A stretch of DNA of 64,000 nt from Clostridium sp. MB40-C1 (GTDB lineage: Bacteria; Bacillota; Clostridia; Clostridiales; Clostridiaceae): the NCBI RefSeq assembly GCF_030913655.1, contig NZ_CP133189.1, positions 1,054,001-1,118,000 of the forward strand. Reading direction: 5' to 3'. A model generated the notes under the pieces. The model was not told the origin of the DNA. It searched no databases and saw nothing but the letters and a program-made list of their open reading frames with translations. Positions 25,712 through 35,207 of the stretch are shown here, one piece after another. Each line of letters begins with the position of its first letter. The stretch's first letter is position 1. The translations under genes were made by a program, and so were the position numbers.

Positions 25712-27949
25712 TTATAATTTTAAATTTGTATTGTATAGAAAACATGGGTCAATAATTACTGAATCAACAGGTTGTCCTTTCTCCGTTGGTAATTTTATAT
25801 CTTCTTTTATTGTAATTTTGTACGTGTAGCCTTCAGCATTATACCCTCTATTACTATCTACATTATTCATTGAAAAATTACTATCTATAAACATAACATT
25901 TTTTCCATCAATTTGACCAACAAAGGCTTGAGCATATATTTTGTTATTAAAACTTTTGCCATTTAGTTCTTCTTTTTTACGAAAATCAAATTTACCATTT
26001 TTATCAACATTAACGTAAACATTAAGGGGCATAATATTTGTTAAATATATAGAATGTAATGCTTCATAATTGCTTTCCTTAAGTTCTTTTAATGTCTTTG
26101 AAACTCTAACCCTTGTACCATTATGTATCTCAAAAGATTCATTATGTTTTCGTAATCTTTCAACTTCTTTAGGTAAGCAATCTATATATAGTCCGTTTGT
26201 CCAGGTTTTTCCGCTTTCATTATGAGATTTAAATTTTGTTTTAATATCTTCTAAAATATTTTTATCAACTGCACACATAGCACCTTCAATTTTATATTTA
26301 GCATTTTTATTCACAGTATCTTCTTTGTAATTTTTATCTGTAAATAATGTAGCACCAGTATCAAAAATTCCTATAAATAATTGGCTTTCAATCTTATTTT
26401 GTAGATTATTAGTTTGAATTTCTGTTTTTGATAGTATAATCTTACCTTGGAATTTTTCTGAAATTTTGAAATAATTCGTTGGTATTACTTTATCTAAATA
26501 TATTCGCAAATTAATGTAATACTCTAGGCTACGGAAATCATCTCTAGTTTTTATGTTTTTAAAAACTGTCTCATCTTTATCATAAATTTCATTTTGTGTA
26601 TTATTTTTATCTTGGTATTCTATACTTTTTTCACTATGATTATTATTAACTGGTGCTTTAGGGAAGAAAGCTAACTTAAAGTATAAAAGGAACATTATTG
26701 TAGAAATTATAATTGCTATAATTCTTGACTTTTTTATAGAGGTTTCTGCTTTTCGCCTTTTACTTCTTCTTTTAACAACTTTTTTCTTGTGAGGATTACG
26801 TTTTTTTAATTTTAAAGGCTTAATATTTTTTCCCTCTAATTCTGCTTCTACAGTCTTTATACATTTTTGTAGTCTTCTATTTTTAGGTTGAAGTTCTAGT
26901 GCTTTTTTAAAGAATTCTTTTGCTTTCACTAAATTGCCAGTAAAATAATAGCAGTATGCTATATTATTTAATGCTACTATATCGTTACTGTTAGTAGTTA
27001 AATATAGTTCAAAATATGGCAAAGCTTCTGCAAAGGAGATCTTTATTACTAGAATATTCCCAATCCATAAAGCAACATCTAAATCAGAGTTATTTATTTC
27101 AAAAGCTAATTTATAAAATTCTAAGGACTTATCTAAATCTCCAATTTTATAATAGAACTCTCCTATTAATTTTAATAATTCTGCATCATGAGTAAATATC
27201 TCATAAGCTGAAAGTAGACACTGTTGCGCTTCGTAATAATCTCTAATTTTTAATGCTTCGCAACCTTGAATTCGTAATGATAAATACTTTTCAATAAAAT
27301 TTGGATCTATTTGTTTTACATATTCATATTTAAGTTCACTAATGTTTTGTAAAACTTTAAAAACTTCTCCAATGGTTATGAAATCATATTTTTCATATAA
27401 ATCTCTTTCTTTTTTAGTCCAATTAAAATAATAATCTAATATATACCATATATTTAGAGGTAAATTTTTATGATCTATTAAAAATCTAAACATATAATCT
27501 TCTATAATAGGAGAAGTATAGACATTCCAAACTACATCCATGTTTAATAATTCTTCCCATACCTCAGTATTTTTCTTTAAGGAATTATCATTATAAATTT
27601 TATTTAGTTTATCTAAAAATTCTTCTATCTTTTGATTTATATCATTATTGTCGTTCTGTTCTTCATAATTGTTATTAATATTTTGGTATTGCTTTTTAAT
27701 TATTGTGTCATTTATATTAGGTTCATCTATATCTGGCTCATAACTAATATTTTCAGCTAAGTTAATGTGTAAATTTTGTTTATTGTTTTTCTTAATATCT
27801 TTTATAGCTTTATCATATGCTTCCCTAAGTTTTTGATAGCCTTCAGGGTCTTCTTCTGGATTATGTATTTTTAATAATTTTGCATAGGCCTTTTTTATGG
27901 CTTTTAAATCACTATCATAGGGTATCTCTAAAATTTCCCACCAATTCAT
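25712..27949 (-). CDS. membrane-anchored J-domain and TPR protein, partner of the HscC-type Hsp70
   Basis: 745 residues. The N-terminal 50 residues are a J-domain (NWWEILEIPYDSDLKAIKKAYAKLL...) in which the canonical HPD reads HNPEED, a form seen in this clostridial group. Residues about 200-370 hold TPR units (LKLIGEFYYKIGDLDKSLEFYKLAFEI and similar). A very basic stretch precedes one transmembrane helix (about 408-430, IIAIIISTIMFLLYF). The C-terminal 310 residues would be outside and are unrecognised. The gene starts two bases after the Hsp70 stop, so the two are translated together. E. coli pairs HscC with the membrane J-proteins DjlB/DjlC, which this resembles in layout. Confidence 0.85.
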   Translation of the reverse strand: MNWWEILEIPYDSDLKAIKKAYAKLLKIHNPEEDPEGYQKLREAYDKAIKDIKKNNKQNLHINLAENISYEPDIDEPNINDTIIKKQYQNINNNYEEQNDNNDINQKIEEFLDKLNKIYNDNSLKKNTEVWEELLNMDVVWNVYTSPIIEDYMFRFLIDHKNLPLNIWYILDYYFNWTKKERDLYEKYDFITIGEVFKVLQNISELKYEYVKQIDPNFIEKYLSLRIQGCEALKIRDYYEAQQCLLSAYEIFTHDAELLKLIGEFYYKIGDLDKSLEFYKLAFEINNSDLDVALWIGNILVIKISFAEALPYFELYLTTNSNDIVALNNIAYCYYFTGNLVKAKEFFKKALELQPKNRRLQKCIKTVEAELEGKNIKPLKLKKRNPHKKKVVKRRSKRRKAETSIKKSRIIAIIISTIMFLLYFKLAFFPKAPVNNNHSEKSIEYQDKNNTQNEIYDKDETVFKNIKTRDDFRSLEYYINLRIYLDKVIPTNYFKISEKFQGKIILSKTEIQTNNLQNKIESQLFIGIFDTGATLFTDKNYKEDTVNKNAKYKIEGAMCAVDKNILEDIKTKFKSHNESGKTWTNGLYIDCLPKEVERLRKHNESFEIHNGTRVRVSKTLKELKESNYEALHSIYLTNIMPLNVYVNVDKNGKFDFRKKEELNGKSFNNKIYAQAFVGQIDGKNVMFIDSNFSMNNVDSNRGYNAEGYTYKITIKEDIKLPTEKGQPVDSVIIDPCFLYNTNLKL

Positions 27950-27951
27950 AA

Positions 27952-29646
27952 TTAATAATACTTCTCCAATTCATCTAATTTTTCAGCAAATAACTTTACA
28001 TTTTTCTCTATAAGTCTAGGGTTTTGAGTTAACAAAATTTTTTCGAATTCATTTAATAATGATGCTATATATTCTCGCTTATCACCAAGGGATTCTTCAT
28101 ATAATCTTTCTCCTCTAGCTAAGAGCAATCTATTTTCAGTTTTATCTCTTGGATGAATTTTTATATCTTTAAGTTCTAACATACGCTGTTTTATTTCCTC
28201 TTCCGACATTGAATTTTCAGAGTTTTGAATTATTAATGATTTCTTTTCTCCTGTACTTAGTAGAGTAGTTTCTACTTCTAATAATCCATTTATGTCATAT
28301 GTATATCTAAGATCTATCATTTGTTCTCCTGCTTTTCCTCGTGGTACTGAAATTTCTAATTTGCCAATCTGTATATTATTTTCAACTCGCCTGCTTTCAC
28401 CTTGATATACATTAATTAACATCCTAATCTGATTGTCTCTAATAGTTACTAATTTTTCAACCTTACTTATTGGTATTGGTGAATTTCTTTCGATTATAGG
28501 TAAAAAATATCCTGACTCATAATTGCCTTCACCTAAATAATTTACTATTTCAACTCCTAAAGTATATGGACATACATCTGTTAATACCAATTCTTTTAAA
28601 TCTGAATTTCTTGATTTTAAAGCTGCTTGTATTGCTGCACCTAATGCTACTGCTTCATCTGGATTTATATTAGAATATGGTAATTTATTAAACATTTTGC
28701 TAACTACAGATCTCACTAGAGGCATTCTTGTACTTCCCCCAATTAAGATAATAGCTTCAATTTCTGCTGGTGATATGTCAGCATCTCTAAGAGCTCTTTC
28801 TACTGGATGGCGTAACCTTAAAATTATTTCTGAACACATTTTTGAAAAAATATTTCTATTAATTTCAGTTTCAAAATATTTATCATTTACAGTTAAACTC
28901 ATAATTGACTTTTCTTGATTTGATAATGATTTTTTGCAAAGTTCAGCTTGTTTGCATAAAGATGATACTGCCTTTTTATTTAATACTTTTAAATCTAAAT
29001 CATTTTCTTGTAGAAAATAATCAACAAGTAGTTTATTAAAATCTTCACCGCCTAAATAATTGTCTCCAGCTATAGATTTTACTTCCATTACACCTTCAAA
29101 AAGTTCAAGTATTGATATGTCAAAAGTTCCTCCGCCTAAATCAAATACTAAAAACTGTGTTTCATCATTTTCCTGATACAATCCATAAGCTATGGCAGCT
29201 GCTGTTGGCTCACTAATTAATCTTTCAACTTTAAGCCCTGCAAGTTCACCAGCTCTTTTAGTTGCCTTACGTTGAGCATCATTAAAATAAGCAGGAACAC
29301 TGATAACTGCCTCTATAACTTCTTCACATATATATTTTTCTGCATCTTCTTTTAATGATTTTATAATAAGTGAAGATAATTCTTCAGGTGTAAATACATA
29401 AGATCCTAAATTAAATTTTTTTGATGATCCCATAAATCTTTTAAAGTTACATGCCGTGAATTCGGGATGAGTAATAAGTCTTTCTTTTGCCACATCTCCA
29501 ATTAAAATTTCATTATTCTCATCAACACTTACAATGGATGGTGTTGAATGTTTTCCTAGAACGTTTGGTATAATTTGTGCTTGCCCGTCTTTCCAAATAG
29601 AAGTTAAACTGTTTGTGGTTCCTAAGTCTATTCCAATAATAGCCAT
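27952..29646 (-). CDS. hscC: HscC-type Hsp70 chaperone
   Basis: 564 residues after AGAGGAGA. Hsp70 signatures: phosphate loop IGIDLGTTNS, signature 2 FDLGGGTFDISIL, signature 3 IILIGGSTRMPLV, and the linker region followed by a substrate-binding beta domain. It is shorter than DnaK (about 610-640) with a reduced lid, the length of HscC. No GrpE or DnaJ gene is near and no CIRCE element is visible upstream, so it is not the main heat-shock copy. With the downstream membrane J-protein it probably forms a dedicated chaperone pair acting at the membrane. Confidence 0.9.
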   Translation of the reverse strand: MAIIGIDLGTTNSLTSIWKDGQAQIIPNVLGKHSTPSIVSVDENNEILIGDVAKERLITHPEFTACNFKRFMGSSKKFNLGSYVFTPEELSSLIIKSLKEDAEKYICEEVIEAVISVPAYFNDAQRKATKRAGELAGLKVERLISEPTAAAIAYGLYQENDETQFLVFDLGGGTFDISILELFEGVMEVKSIAGDNYLGGEDFNKLLVDYFLQENDLDLKVLNKKAVSSLCKQAELCKKSLSNQEKSIMSLTVNDKYFETEINRNIFSKMCSEIILRLRHPVERALRDADISPAEIEAIILIGGSTRMPLVRSVVSKMFNKLPYSNINPDEAVALGAAIQAALKSRNSDLKELVLTDVCPYTLGVEIVNYLGEGNYESGYFLPIIERNSPIPISKVEKLVTIRDNQIRMLINVYQGESRRVENNIQIGKLEISVPRGKAGEQMIDLRYTYDINGLLEVETTLLSTGEKKSLIIQNSENSMSEEEIKQRMLELKDIKIHPRDKTENRLLLARGERLYEESLGDKREYIASLLNEFEKILLTQNPRLIEKNVKLFAEKLDELEKYY

Positions 29647-29673
29647 AATTATCTCCTCTCTAGTTTCTTAAGA

Positions 29674-29733
29674 AAACCTCCTTGTTAATAGTTGCTTCTC
29701 GCTTCCATTTAAACACAAGGAGGTTTGCTTTTT
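29674..29733 (+). terminator. 12-bp hairpin with T-tract in the hscC leader
   Basis: AAACCTCCTTGT (29674-29685) pairs with ACAAGGAGGTTT (29715-29726), followed on the + strand by GCTTTTTTT. It works as a terminator for + transcripts entering hscC backwards. In the hscC leader RNA it would also form, hiding an AAGGAGG. Confidence 0.6.
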
Positions 29734-29737
29734 TTAT

Positions 29738-29989
29738 ACTCAACTTTCGCAGCAAAGAAGTAAATGCAGATATAAAATATATATTGCTATAAACCACTTC
29801 ACTTCACAAAGTAATTCTAAGGCCTAAAAATGTATCATTACTAAAAAAATCAAACTCGTTAATACTCAAACATGATTTTTTCTTAATGTAATAATAAATT
29901 TTTAGAAAAAGAATCACCAATTATATTTTAAATGGTTTATACATATTTCATATCTGTTTCAGACTATTTGTGTTCTGCGAAAGTTGAGT
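29738..29989. mobile_element. MITE-like element with 15-bp terminal inverted repeats
   Basis: ACTCAACTTTCGCAG (29738-29752) and its exact complement (29975-29989) bracket about 250 AT-rich bases with no ORF. A third, partial copy (CAAAGTTGAGT, 30401-30411) lies beside the broken protease gene in the same direction as the second. No transposase is present. Target duplications are not evident. Confidence 0.45.
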
Positions 29990-30036
29990 TATATACAAAT
30001 ACTTTATCGTAAGTAAAGCAAATTATCTTAAATCCA

Positions 30037-30411
30037 CTAAAACACATCACAGTTATTGGATATTATTGAGAATAATACTGATGGTCCATTTACTAAAATT
30101 AATAATTTACTGGACATAGTATAAACATAACTCTGCGAAGTGATTACTACATAAAAAGCTACTATAAGAAGTAGAATTGTAGGAAAATATATTATTAATA
30201 ATTTTTCAAACCTACTGGCTTCATCAATAAATGTATCTTTTAGCTTTATATATGAACCACAGGGAATTGCTTTTAAGTTAAACTTAGTAATTCCAATGGT
30301 TCCACTGAATAATTTTGGACCTATAAAAATTGTGACATCTTCTACTTCAAAAGATAAGATATTTATAAAAACACAGGCTATCCCTTTAAAACACAAGTGC
30401 CAAAGTTGAGT
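30037..30411 (-). pseudogene. site-2 protease (M50) fragment lacking its active-site helix
   Basis: A 119-codon frame starting with an unconvincing TTG at 30396. The part VEDVTIFIGPKLFSG ... FNLKAIPCGSYIKLKD matches the region that follows the HExxH helix in M50 metalloproteases, and two hydrophobic segments follow. Immediately before it, in frame, is QLWHL where LGHL of the motif would be expected, and beyond that lies the 30401-30411 copy of the inverted repeat. The zinc-binding HE is absent, so the gene has been cut, probably by the repeat element. Confidence 0.5.
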
Positions 30412-30438
30412 AATGGAGATTTTATTTGAAAATATTTA

Positions 30439-30467
30439 TTGACATATGATGGAATAAGTTGTACTAT
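30439..30467 (+). promoter_or_regulatory. promoter of the NAD salvage operon
   Basis: Perfect -35 TTGACA (30439-30444), 17 bases, TACTAT (30462-30467). Confidence 0.6.
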
Positions 30468-30473
30468 TATAAC

Positions 30474-30494
30474 ATAATATCAATTTGATATTAT
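30474..30494 (+). promoter_or_regulatory. candidate NrtR operator
   Basis: ATAATATC-N5-GATATTAT (30474-30481 with 30487-30494) is a perfect 8+8 palindrome just downstream of the -10 box and before the nrtR-like gene, where repressor binding would block transcription. Confidence 0.5.
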
Positions 30495-30526
30495 CTAATC
30501 GAGGATATGTTGAGGTGGAAAATAAT

Positions 30527-31417
30527 ATGGATAAGCATTTTGTAGATAAGGAAAAAGAATTCTTAAGAAGTTATGATGAAAATAATTATAAAAGACCAAG
30601 TGTTACAAATGATATTATAATATTTACAACTGATGATAAGGAAGAAGAGAATCTTCGGAAGGTGCCTAAAAAAGGACTACAGGTTATTTTGATTAAAAGA
30701 GATGATTATCCCTATATAGAAAAATGGGCACTACCAGGCGGATTTGTTGGTATAGAAGAAGACTTAGAAGTTAGTGCTAGGAGAAAACTTAAGGAGAAGA
30801 CAGGAATAGACAATATTTATACAGAGCAGCTTTATACTTTTGGAGATGTTGATAGAGATAAAAGAACAAGGGTTATTAGTGTAGGGAATATTGCTTTAGT
30901 AGAAAAGGGCAACATAAGATTTAAAGAAGTAGATTTGCAAAAGAAAAGTGAGTGGTTTTGGATAGATAAGACTCTTATCAGCTCTGAAAAGCAAGAACAA
31001 TATATAGAAAACAAACATCTTTTATCTCTTAAATCCATTGATGAAAAGATAATAATGAATTATGAAGTAACAGAGAAAATTGGAAGAGACATCTTTAGAA
31101 GAAAAGAAACATCTTATAAGTTATTAAACAATTCTACAGAGGAATTGGCTTTTGATCATTATAAAATATTAGATTATGGAATAGATAGATTAAGAAATAA
31201 AGTGGAGTATACACCAATTGCCTTTAACCTTTTGCCAAGAGTATTTACTGTAAAAGAATTGCAGAATGTCTATGAAGCAATAATGGGAAGAGAAATTTTA
31301 AATTTCAGAAGAAAGATGGGGGAAATGATTGTAGAAACTGATGAAAAAATAGAAGGTAAACCTTTTAGACCAGCTAAGGTATTTAAATTTAATGAAAATT
31401 GGGAGCATAATTTTTAA
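30527..31417 (+). CDS. nrtR: NrtR-like Nudix-related transcriptional regulator of NAD metabolism
   Basis: 296 residues from ATG 30527, eight bases after GAGGTGG. The N-terminal two thirds are a Nudix fold (ALPGGFV ...) whose Nudix box is degenerate: RRKLKEKTG replaces the metal-binding REUxEExG, so hydrolysis is unlikely. The C-terminal winged helix (RVFTVKELQNVYEAIMGR ... NFRRKM) is that of NrtR, which senses ADP-ribose and represses NAD genes. The following four genes make NAD from nicotinamide. A palindromic operator lies in its leader. Confidence 0.85.
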   Translation: MDKHFVDKEKEFLRSYDENNYKRPSVTNDIIIFTTDDKEEENLRKVPKKGLQVILIKRDDYPYIEKWALPGGFVGIEEDLEVSARRKLKEKTGIDNIYTEQLYTFGDVDRDKRTRVISVGNIALVEKGNIRFKEVDLQKKSEWFWIDKTLISSEKQEQYIENKHLLSLKSIDEKIIMNYEVTEKIGRDIFRRKETSYKLLNNSTEELAFDHYKILDYGIDRLRNKVEYTPIAFNLLPRVFTVKELQNVYEAIMGREILNFRRKMGEMIVETDEKIEGKPFRPAKVFKFNENWEHNF

Positions 31418-31434
31418 AAAGAGGAGGTTATAAA

Positions 31435-32229
31435 ATGATTTATTTTAATAGTGAGAGAGTTGAGATTAAGAAATTTCCTAACGGTGAATCTTTAATTCAT
31501 AGTGAAAATTTAAAGTTAAGAAGTGATAATGAGATTAGAGTTTATTTTGAGAATGATGAAGATATAACTCAATTAATATTTTTGAAAAGTCATTTAGATG
31601 AATTAAAAGTAAAATGTAATTTAATACTTCCCTATATGCCTTATAGTAGGATGGACAGAACTGAGGGAATAGCAATTTTTACTTTAAAGTATCTGTGCAA
31701 ATTAATTAATAGTTTAAAATTTGAAAGCGTAACGATTTATGAGCCACATTCAGATGTATGTACTGCATTATTGGATAGGGTTAAGGTAGTAAATATGTCA
31801 AAAATGTTAGCTGAGAGGCTCTTAAAAGAATTGAATAATGGAAAAGAAGAGATATATTTAGTTTATCCTGATGCAGGTGCAGCTAAGAGATATGGAAAAG
31901 AAATAGACTATGAAAAAATCCTAACTGCAAGCAAAGAACGAGATTTTAAAACAGGATTTATTAAGAAGTTGGATATTAATGGGGATATGGAAGGTAAAAG
32001 ATTTAAGGCAATTATAGTGGATGATTTATGTTCAAAGGGTGGTACTTTTATGCTTACAGCTTCTAAGTTAAAGGAAATGGGGGCAACGGAAATATACCTA
32101 GCAGTTACCCATTGTGAAAATACAGTTTTTGAAGGTGAATTATTAACTAGTGATTTAATAAATGGGTTATATACAACTAATAGCATTTTAAGTAAAGGGC
32201 ATGAAAAAATTAAAGTGTATGATATTTAA
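31435..32229 (+). CDS. ribose-phosphate pyrophosphokinase-like protein
   Basis: 264 residues, after AGAGGAGG. Shorter than housekeeping Prs (about 315). The flexible-loop and ribose-phosphate segments are PYMPYSRMDR and VDDLCSKGGT (PRPP loop), and EPHSD matches the ATP-binding side. It should make PRPP from ribose-5-phosphate and ATP. In an operon with a phosphoribosyltransferase it probably supplies PRPP for nicotinamide salvage, as in phage and bacterial Prs-NAMPT pairs. Confidence 0.87.
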   Translation: MIYFNSERVEIKKFPNGESLIHSENLKLRSDNEIRVYFENDEDITQLIFLKSHLDELKVKCNLILPYMPYSRMDRTEGIAIFTLKYLCKLINSLKFESVTIYEPHSDVCTALLDRVKVVNMSKMLAERLLKELNNGKEEIYLVYPDAGAAKRYGKEIDYEKILTASKERDFKTGFIKKLDINGDMEGKRFKAIIVDDLCSKGGTFMLTASKLKEMGATEIYLAVTHCENTVFEGELLTSDLINGLYTTNSILSKGHEKIKVYDI

Positions 32230-32243
32230 AAGGGGGATTAATT

Positions 32244-32795
32244 ATGGAAAAACTATTAGTAGTTATTGATTATCAAAATGACTTTGTAGATGGAACACTT
32301 GGATTTGAAAAAGCAAAAACATTAGAAAAGTCTATATATGATAAGGTTACTAAGTATTTACAAGAGGGAGATAAGGTGATATTTACTTATGATACTCATT
32401 ATGAAGAATATTTAAAAACTAGAGAAGGTAAAAACTTACCTGTGTTACATTGCATTAAAGGTACCAATGGTCATAAGCTGTATGGAAAAATAAAGGATTT
32501 TTCAAGTTCAGAAAATACAATGCATTATGAAAAAAAAGGTTTTGGAATATCTCCAGAAGATATGATTCAAATAGCCAATGAAGTAGGGGAGGATATTAAG
32601 GAAATTGAGATAGTTGGAGTTGTTACCAATATATGTGTAATAAGTAACGTAGTATTATTTCAGTCCCAATACAGAAATGCTGACATTATAGTAGATGCAA
32701 GTCTTTGTGCTAGTTTTGATGATAAACTACATGAAAAAGCATTAGATGTAATGGAAGGTCTACAGGTAAAAGTAATTAATAGGGGGAACTTATGA
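32244..32795 (+). CDS. pncA: nicotinamidase / isochorismatase-family hydrolase
   Basis: 183 residues after AGGGGGA. Catalytic triad by family pattern: Asp in VVIDYQNDFV, Lys in HCIKGTNGH, and Cys in VVTNICVISN. Metal ligands Asp and His (YDTHYEEY) are present. Deamidates nicotinamide to nicotinate. Its stop overlaps the next start by four bases, so the two proteins are made together. Presence of a deamidase next to a direct nicotinamide transferase gives two entry routes; a different amide substrate is possible. Confidence 0.82.
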   Translation: MEKLLVVIDYQNDFVDGTLGFEKAKTLEKSIYDKVTKYLQEGDKVIFTYDTHYEEYLKTREGKNLPVLHCIKGTNGHKLYGKIKDFSSSENTMHYEKKGFGISPEDMIQIANEVGEDIKEIEIVGVVTNICVISNVVLFQSQYRNADIIVDASLCASFDDKLHEKALDVMEGLQVKVINRGNL

Positions 32796-34264
32796 TGATA
32801 AATCCATTTTTGTTAACGGATTTTTATAAAACAATTCATCATATGTGCTACGCACAGGGAATGACTAAATTAGTAAGTTACTGGACTCCTAGAATGTCTA
32901 GAAAAGAAAATATGGATAAAGTTGTTATGTTTGGACTACAACCTTTTATAAAGAAGTATTTAATTCAATATTTTAATGAAAACTTCTTCCAAAAGGATAA
33001 GGAAGATGTGGTATCTAAGTATAAAAGAGTTATCTCTAAAACCATGGGAAATATTGTAGCTGATACAAAGCATATTGAAGCTTTGCATGACTTAGGATAT
33101 TTGCCAATACAAATTAAAGCTGTAGCAGAAGGTTCAAGAGTAAATATTAAAACACCAATGATTGAGATTACTAATACACATGCTGATTTTGCTTGGTTGG
33201 TGAATTATTTAGAAACCTTTATGAGTTGTAATATATGGCAACCAATGACAAGTGCCACTATTGCATATAGATACAGAGAAATAGTAGAAAAGTATTTTAA
33301 TCTTACTGTAGAAAATGGAGATGTAAGAAAGGCTTGTGGAGATTTTAGTATGAGAGGTTTTAGCTCTGTGGAAAGTGCAGAACTTAGTGGTGCAGCACAC
33401 TTGCTTTCATTTTTAGGAACGGCAACAATACCTGCCATTAGCTATTTAGAGGAATACTATAATTGCAATGTAGAAGAGGAAGCAGTTGGATTAGGAACAC
33501 CTTCTACAGAACACAGTGTAATGTGCAGCTACGGCGAAGATGAGCTTTCAGCCTATAAGAGATTAATCACTGAGGTGTTTCCAAGTGGAGTTTTAAGCAT
33601 AGTCTCTGATACCTATGATTATTGGAATGTTGTAACAGATATACTTCCAAGATTAAAAGAAGATATATTAAATAGAGATGGCAAAATTGTTATTAGAGGC
33701 GATAGTGGAGATCCAGTAAAAATAATTTGCGGAGATAAGGATGCTGCAAAGGATAGTGAGGAATATAAGGGAACTGTTGAGCTACTGTGGGATATATTTG
33801 GAGGAGAAATTAATTCAAAAGGATATAAGGTTCTAAATAGTAAAATAGGGACAATTTACGGAGACAGTATAACTGTGGAAAGATGCGAACAGATTTGTAG
33901 AGGCTTGGAGGAAAAGGGCTTTGCAGTAAATAACTGTGTGTTTGGTATAGGTTCATATACCTACCAATATAATACTAGAGATACTTTTGGATTTGCCCTA
34001 AAGGCTACTCATGCAGTAATAGATGGTGAAGAAAAGTTTATATTCAAAGCCCCTAAAACAGATAAAGATAATTTTAAAAAGTCACAAAAGGGAATGTGTT
34101 ATGTATATAGAGAAGGACAAGACATTTTATATAAAGATGAATTAACTATAAAAGAACAAGCAGAATATAAGGATAATCTACTAGAAACCGTATTTAAAGA
34201 TGGTAAGTTGATAAAAGACTATTCATTATCAGAAATAAGAAATAGGCTGCATGGGAACTTATAG
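32792..34264 (+). CDS. nadV: nicotinamide phosphoribosyltransferase (NAMPT/NadV)
   Basis: 490 residues. Starts NPFLLTDFYKTIHHMCYAQ, the substrate-gate segment of the NAMPT family, and carries the catalytic and PRPP-binding parts VIRGDSGDP and GIGSYTYQ, along with the FSMRGFSSVESAELSG block. Length equals that of NadV/NAMPT (about 470-495) rather than PncB. Converts nicotinamide and PRPP to NMN. Downstream of the PRPP synthetase-like gene and in overlap with the nicotinamidase gene. Confidence 0.9.
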   Translation: MMINPFLLTDFYKTIHHMCYAQGMTKLVSYWTPRMSRKENMDKVVMFGLQPFIKKYLIQYFNENFFQKDKEDVVSKYKRVISKTMGNIVADTKHIEALHDLGYLPIQIKAVAEGSRVNIKTPMIEITNTHADFAWLVNYLETFMSCNIWQPMTSATIAYRYREIVEKYFNLTVENGDVRKACGDFSMRGFSSVESAELSGAAHLLSFLGTATIPAISYLEEYYNCNVEEEAVGLGTPSTEHSVMCSYGEDELSAYKRLITEVFPSGVLSIVSDTYDYWNVVTDILPRLKEDILNRDGKIVIRGDSGDPVKIICGDKDAAKDSEEYKGTVELLWDIFGGEINSKGYKVLNSKIGTIYGDSITVERCEQICRGLEEKGFAVNNCVFGIGSYTYQYNTRDTFGFALKATHAVIDGEEKFIFKAPKTDKDNFKKSQKGMCYVYREGQDILYKDELTIKEQAEYKDNLLETVFKDGKLIKDYSLSEIRNRLHGNL

Positions 34265-34353
34265 TAACATTTTTGTAGTAATTATTTTCAAAAGCTACAA
34301 TTTAGAATAAGGCAGGAAATTAATTTTTTCATTTTTATGGGAGGTATAAAAAA

Positions 34354-35088
34354 TTGAGAAGAGATTTTAATGCAAAAAACGAATGTGAAAATATTATAAA
34401 TTGGATTAAAGAATATTTTAAAGCTCAGTCTAATGCTAAGGGAGCTATTATTGGAATTAGTGGTGGAAAGGACAGTTTGGTGGCAGCTAAGTTATTAGTT
34501 GAAGCTTTAGGAAAAGAAAGAATATTTGGAGTTTTAATGCCAAATGGTGAGCAGAAGGATATAGCTGATAGCTTAAGAATTGTAGATATTTTAGGAATTA
34601 ATTATAAAATAGTTAATATAGAGAAAGCTTACAATGGATTATTAGAGGGTATTGCAGATGAAAGTTTATCTATTGATGCTAAAATCAATATTCCTCCGAG
34701 AATTAGAATGACTACTTTGTATGCGATTGGCACTAACATGAACTATAGGGTATGTGGTACTGGAAATAAATCAGAAGGTTTTGTAGGATATACAACAAAG
34801 TGGGGTGATAACGCCTTTGACTTTAATCCTATAGGAGATTTAACTACTGAAGAGGTTGTAGCAGTAGGAGACTCTTTAGGTTTACCTTATGAATTGGTTC
34901 ATAAAACTCCAAGTGATGGGTTAAGTGGAAAATCGGATGAGGAAAAGTTAGGCTTTTCCTATGACCAAATTAATAAGTATATAGAAAATGGTAGCTGTGG
35001 TGATAAAGAAGTAGATAAGAAAATTAAGTTGAAGCATGAGTATAATAAACACAAAAGAGATTTGCCACCAAAGTATGAGAGGGGCTAA
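34354..35088 (+). CDS. nadE: ammonia-dependent NAD synthetase
   Basis: 244 residues, TTG start after GGGAGG. The PP-loop ISGGKDSLVAAKLL binds ATP; CGTGNKSEGFVGYTTKWGD and PSDGLSGKSDEEKLG are typical NadE segments. There is no glutaminase domain, so ammonia is the nitrogen source. Completes the salvage route from the deamidated branch (NaAD to NAD). No NMN/NaMN adenylyltransferase is encoded in this operon. Confidence 0.92.
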   Translation: MRRDFNAKNECENIINWIKEYFKAQSNAKGAIIGISGGKDSLVAAKLLVEALGKERIFGVLMPNGEQKDIADSLRIVDILGINYKIVNIEKAYNGLLEGIADESLSIDAKINIPPRIRMTTLYAIGTNMNYRVCGTGNKSEGFVGYTTKWGDNAFDFNPIGDLTTEEVVAVGDSLGLPYELVHKTPSDGLSGKSDEEKLGFSYDQINKYIENGSCGDKEVDKKIKLKHEYNKHKRDLPPKYERG

Positions 35089-35207
35089 GATGAGAATGTA
35101 ACTAGTTATTTTTTATAGGAGTTTTAAGAGGTTCGCCTCCACCATTAAAACCCACGATAGTTATTGTCAAGGTTTTTACCTTCAATATAAATTTAGGATT
35201 ATTTATA

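Noticed and set aside
29674-29726. Possible CIRCE heat-shock operator upstream of hscC
   Set aside because: The sequence does not match TTAGCACTC-N9-GAGTGCTAA; it is a hairpin with a T-tract on the + strand.
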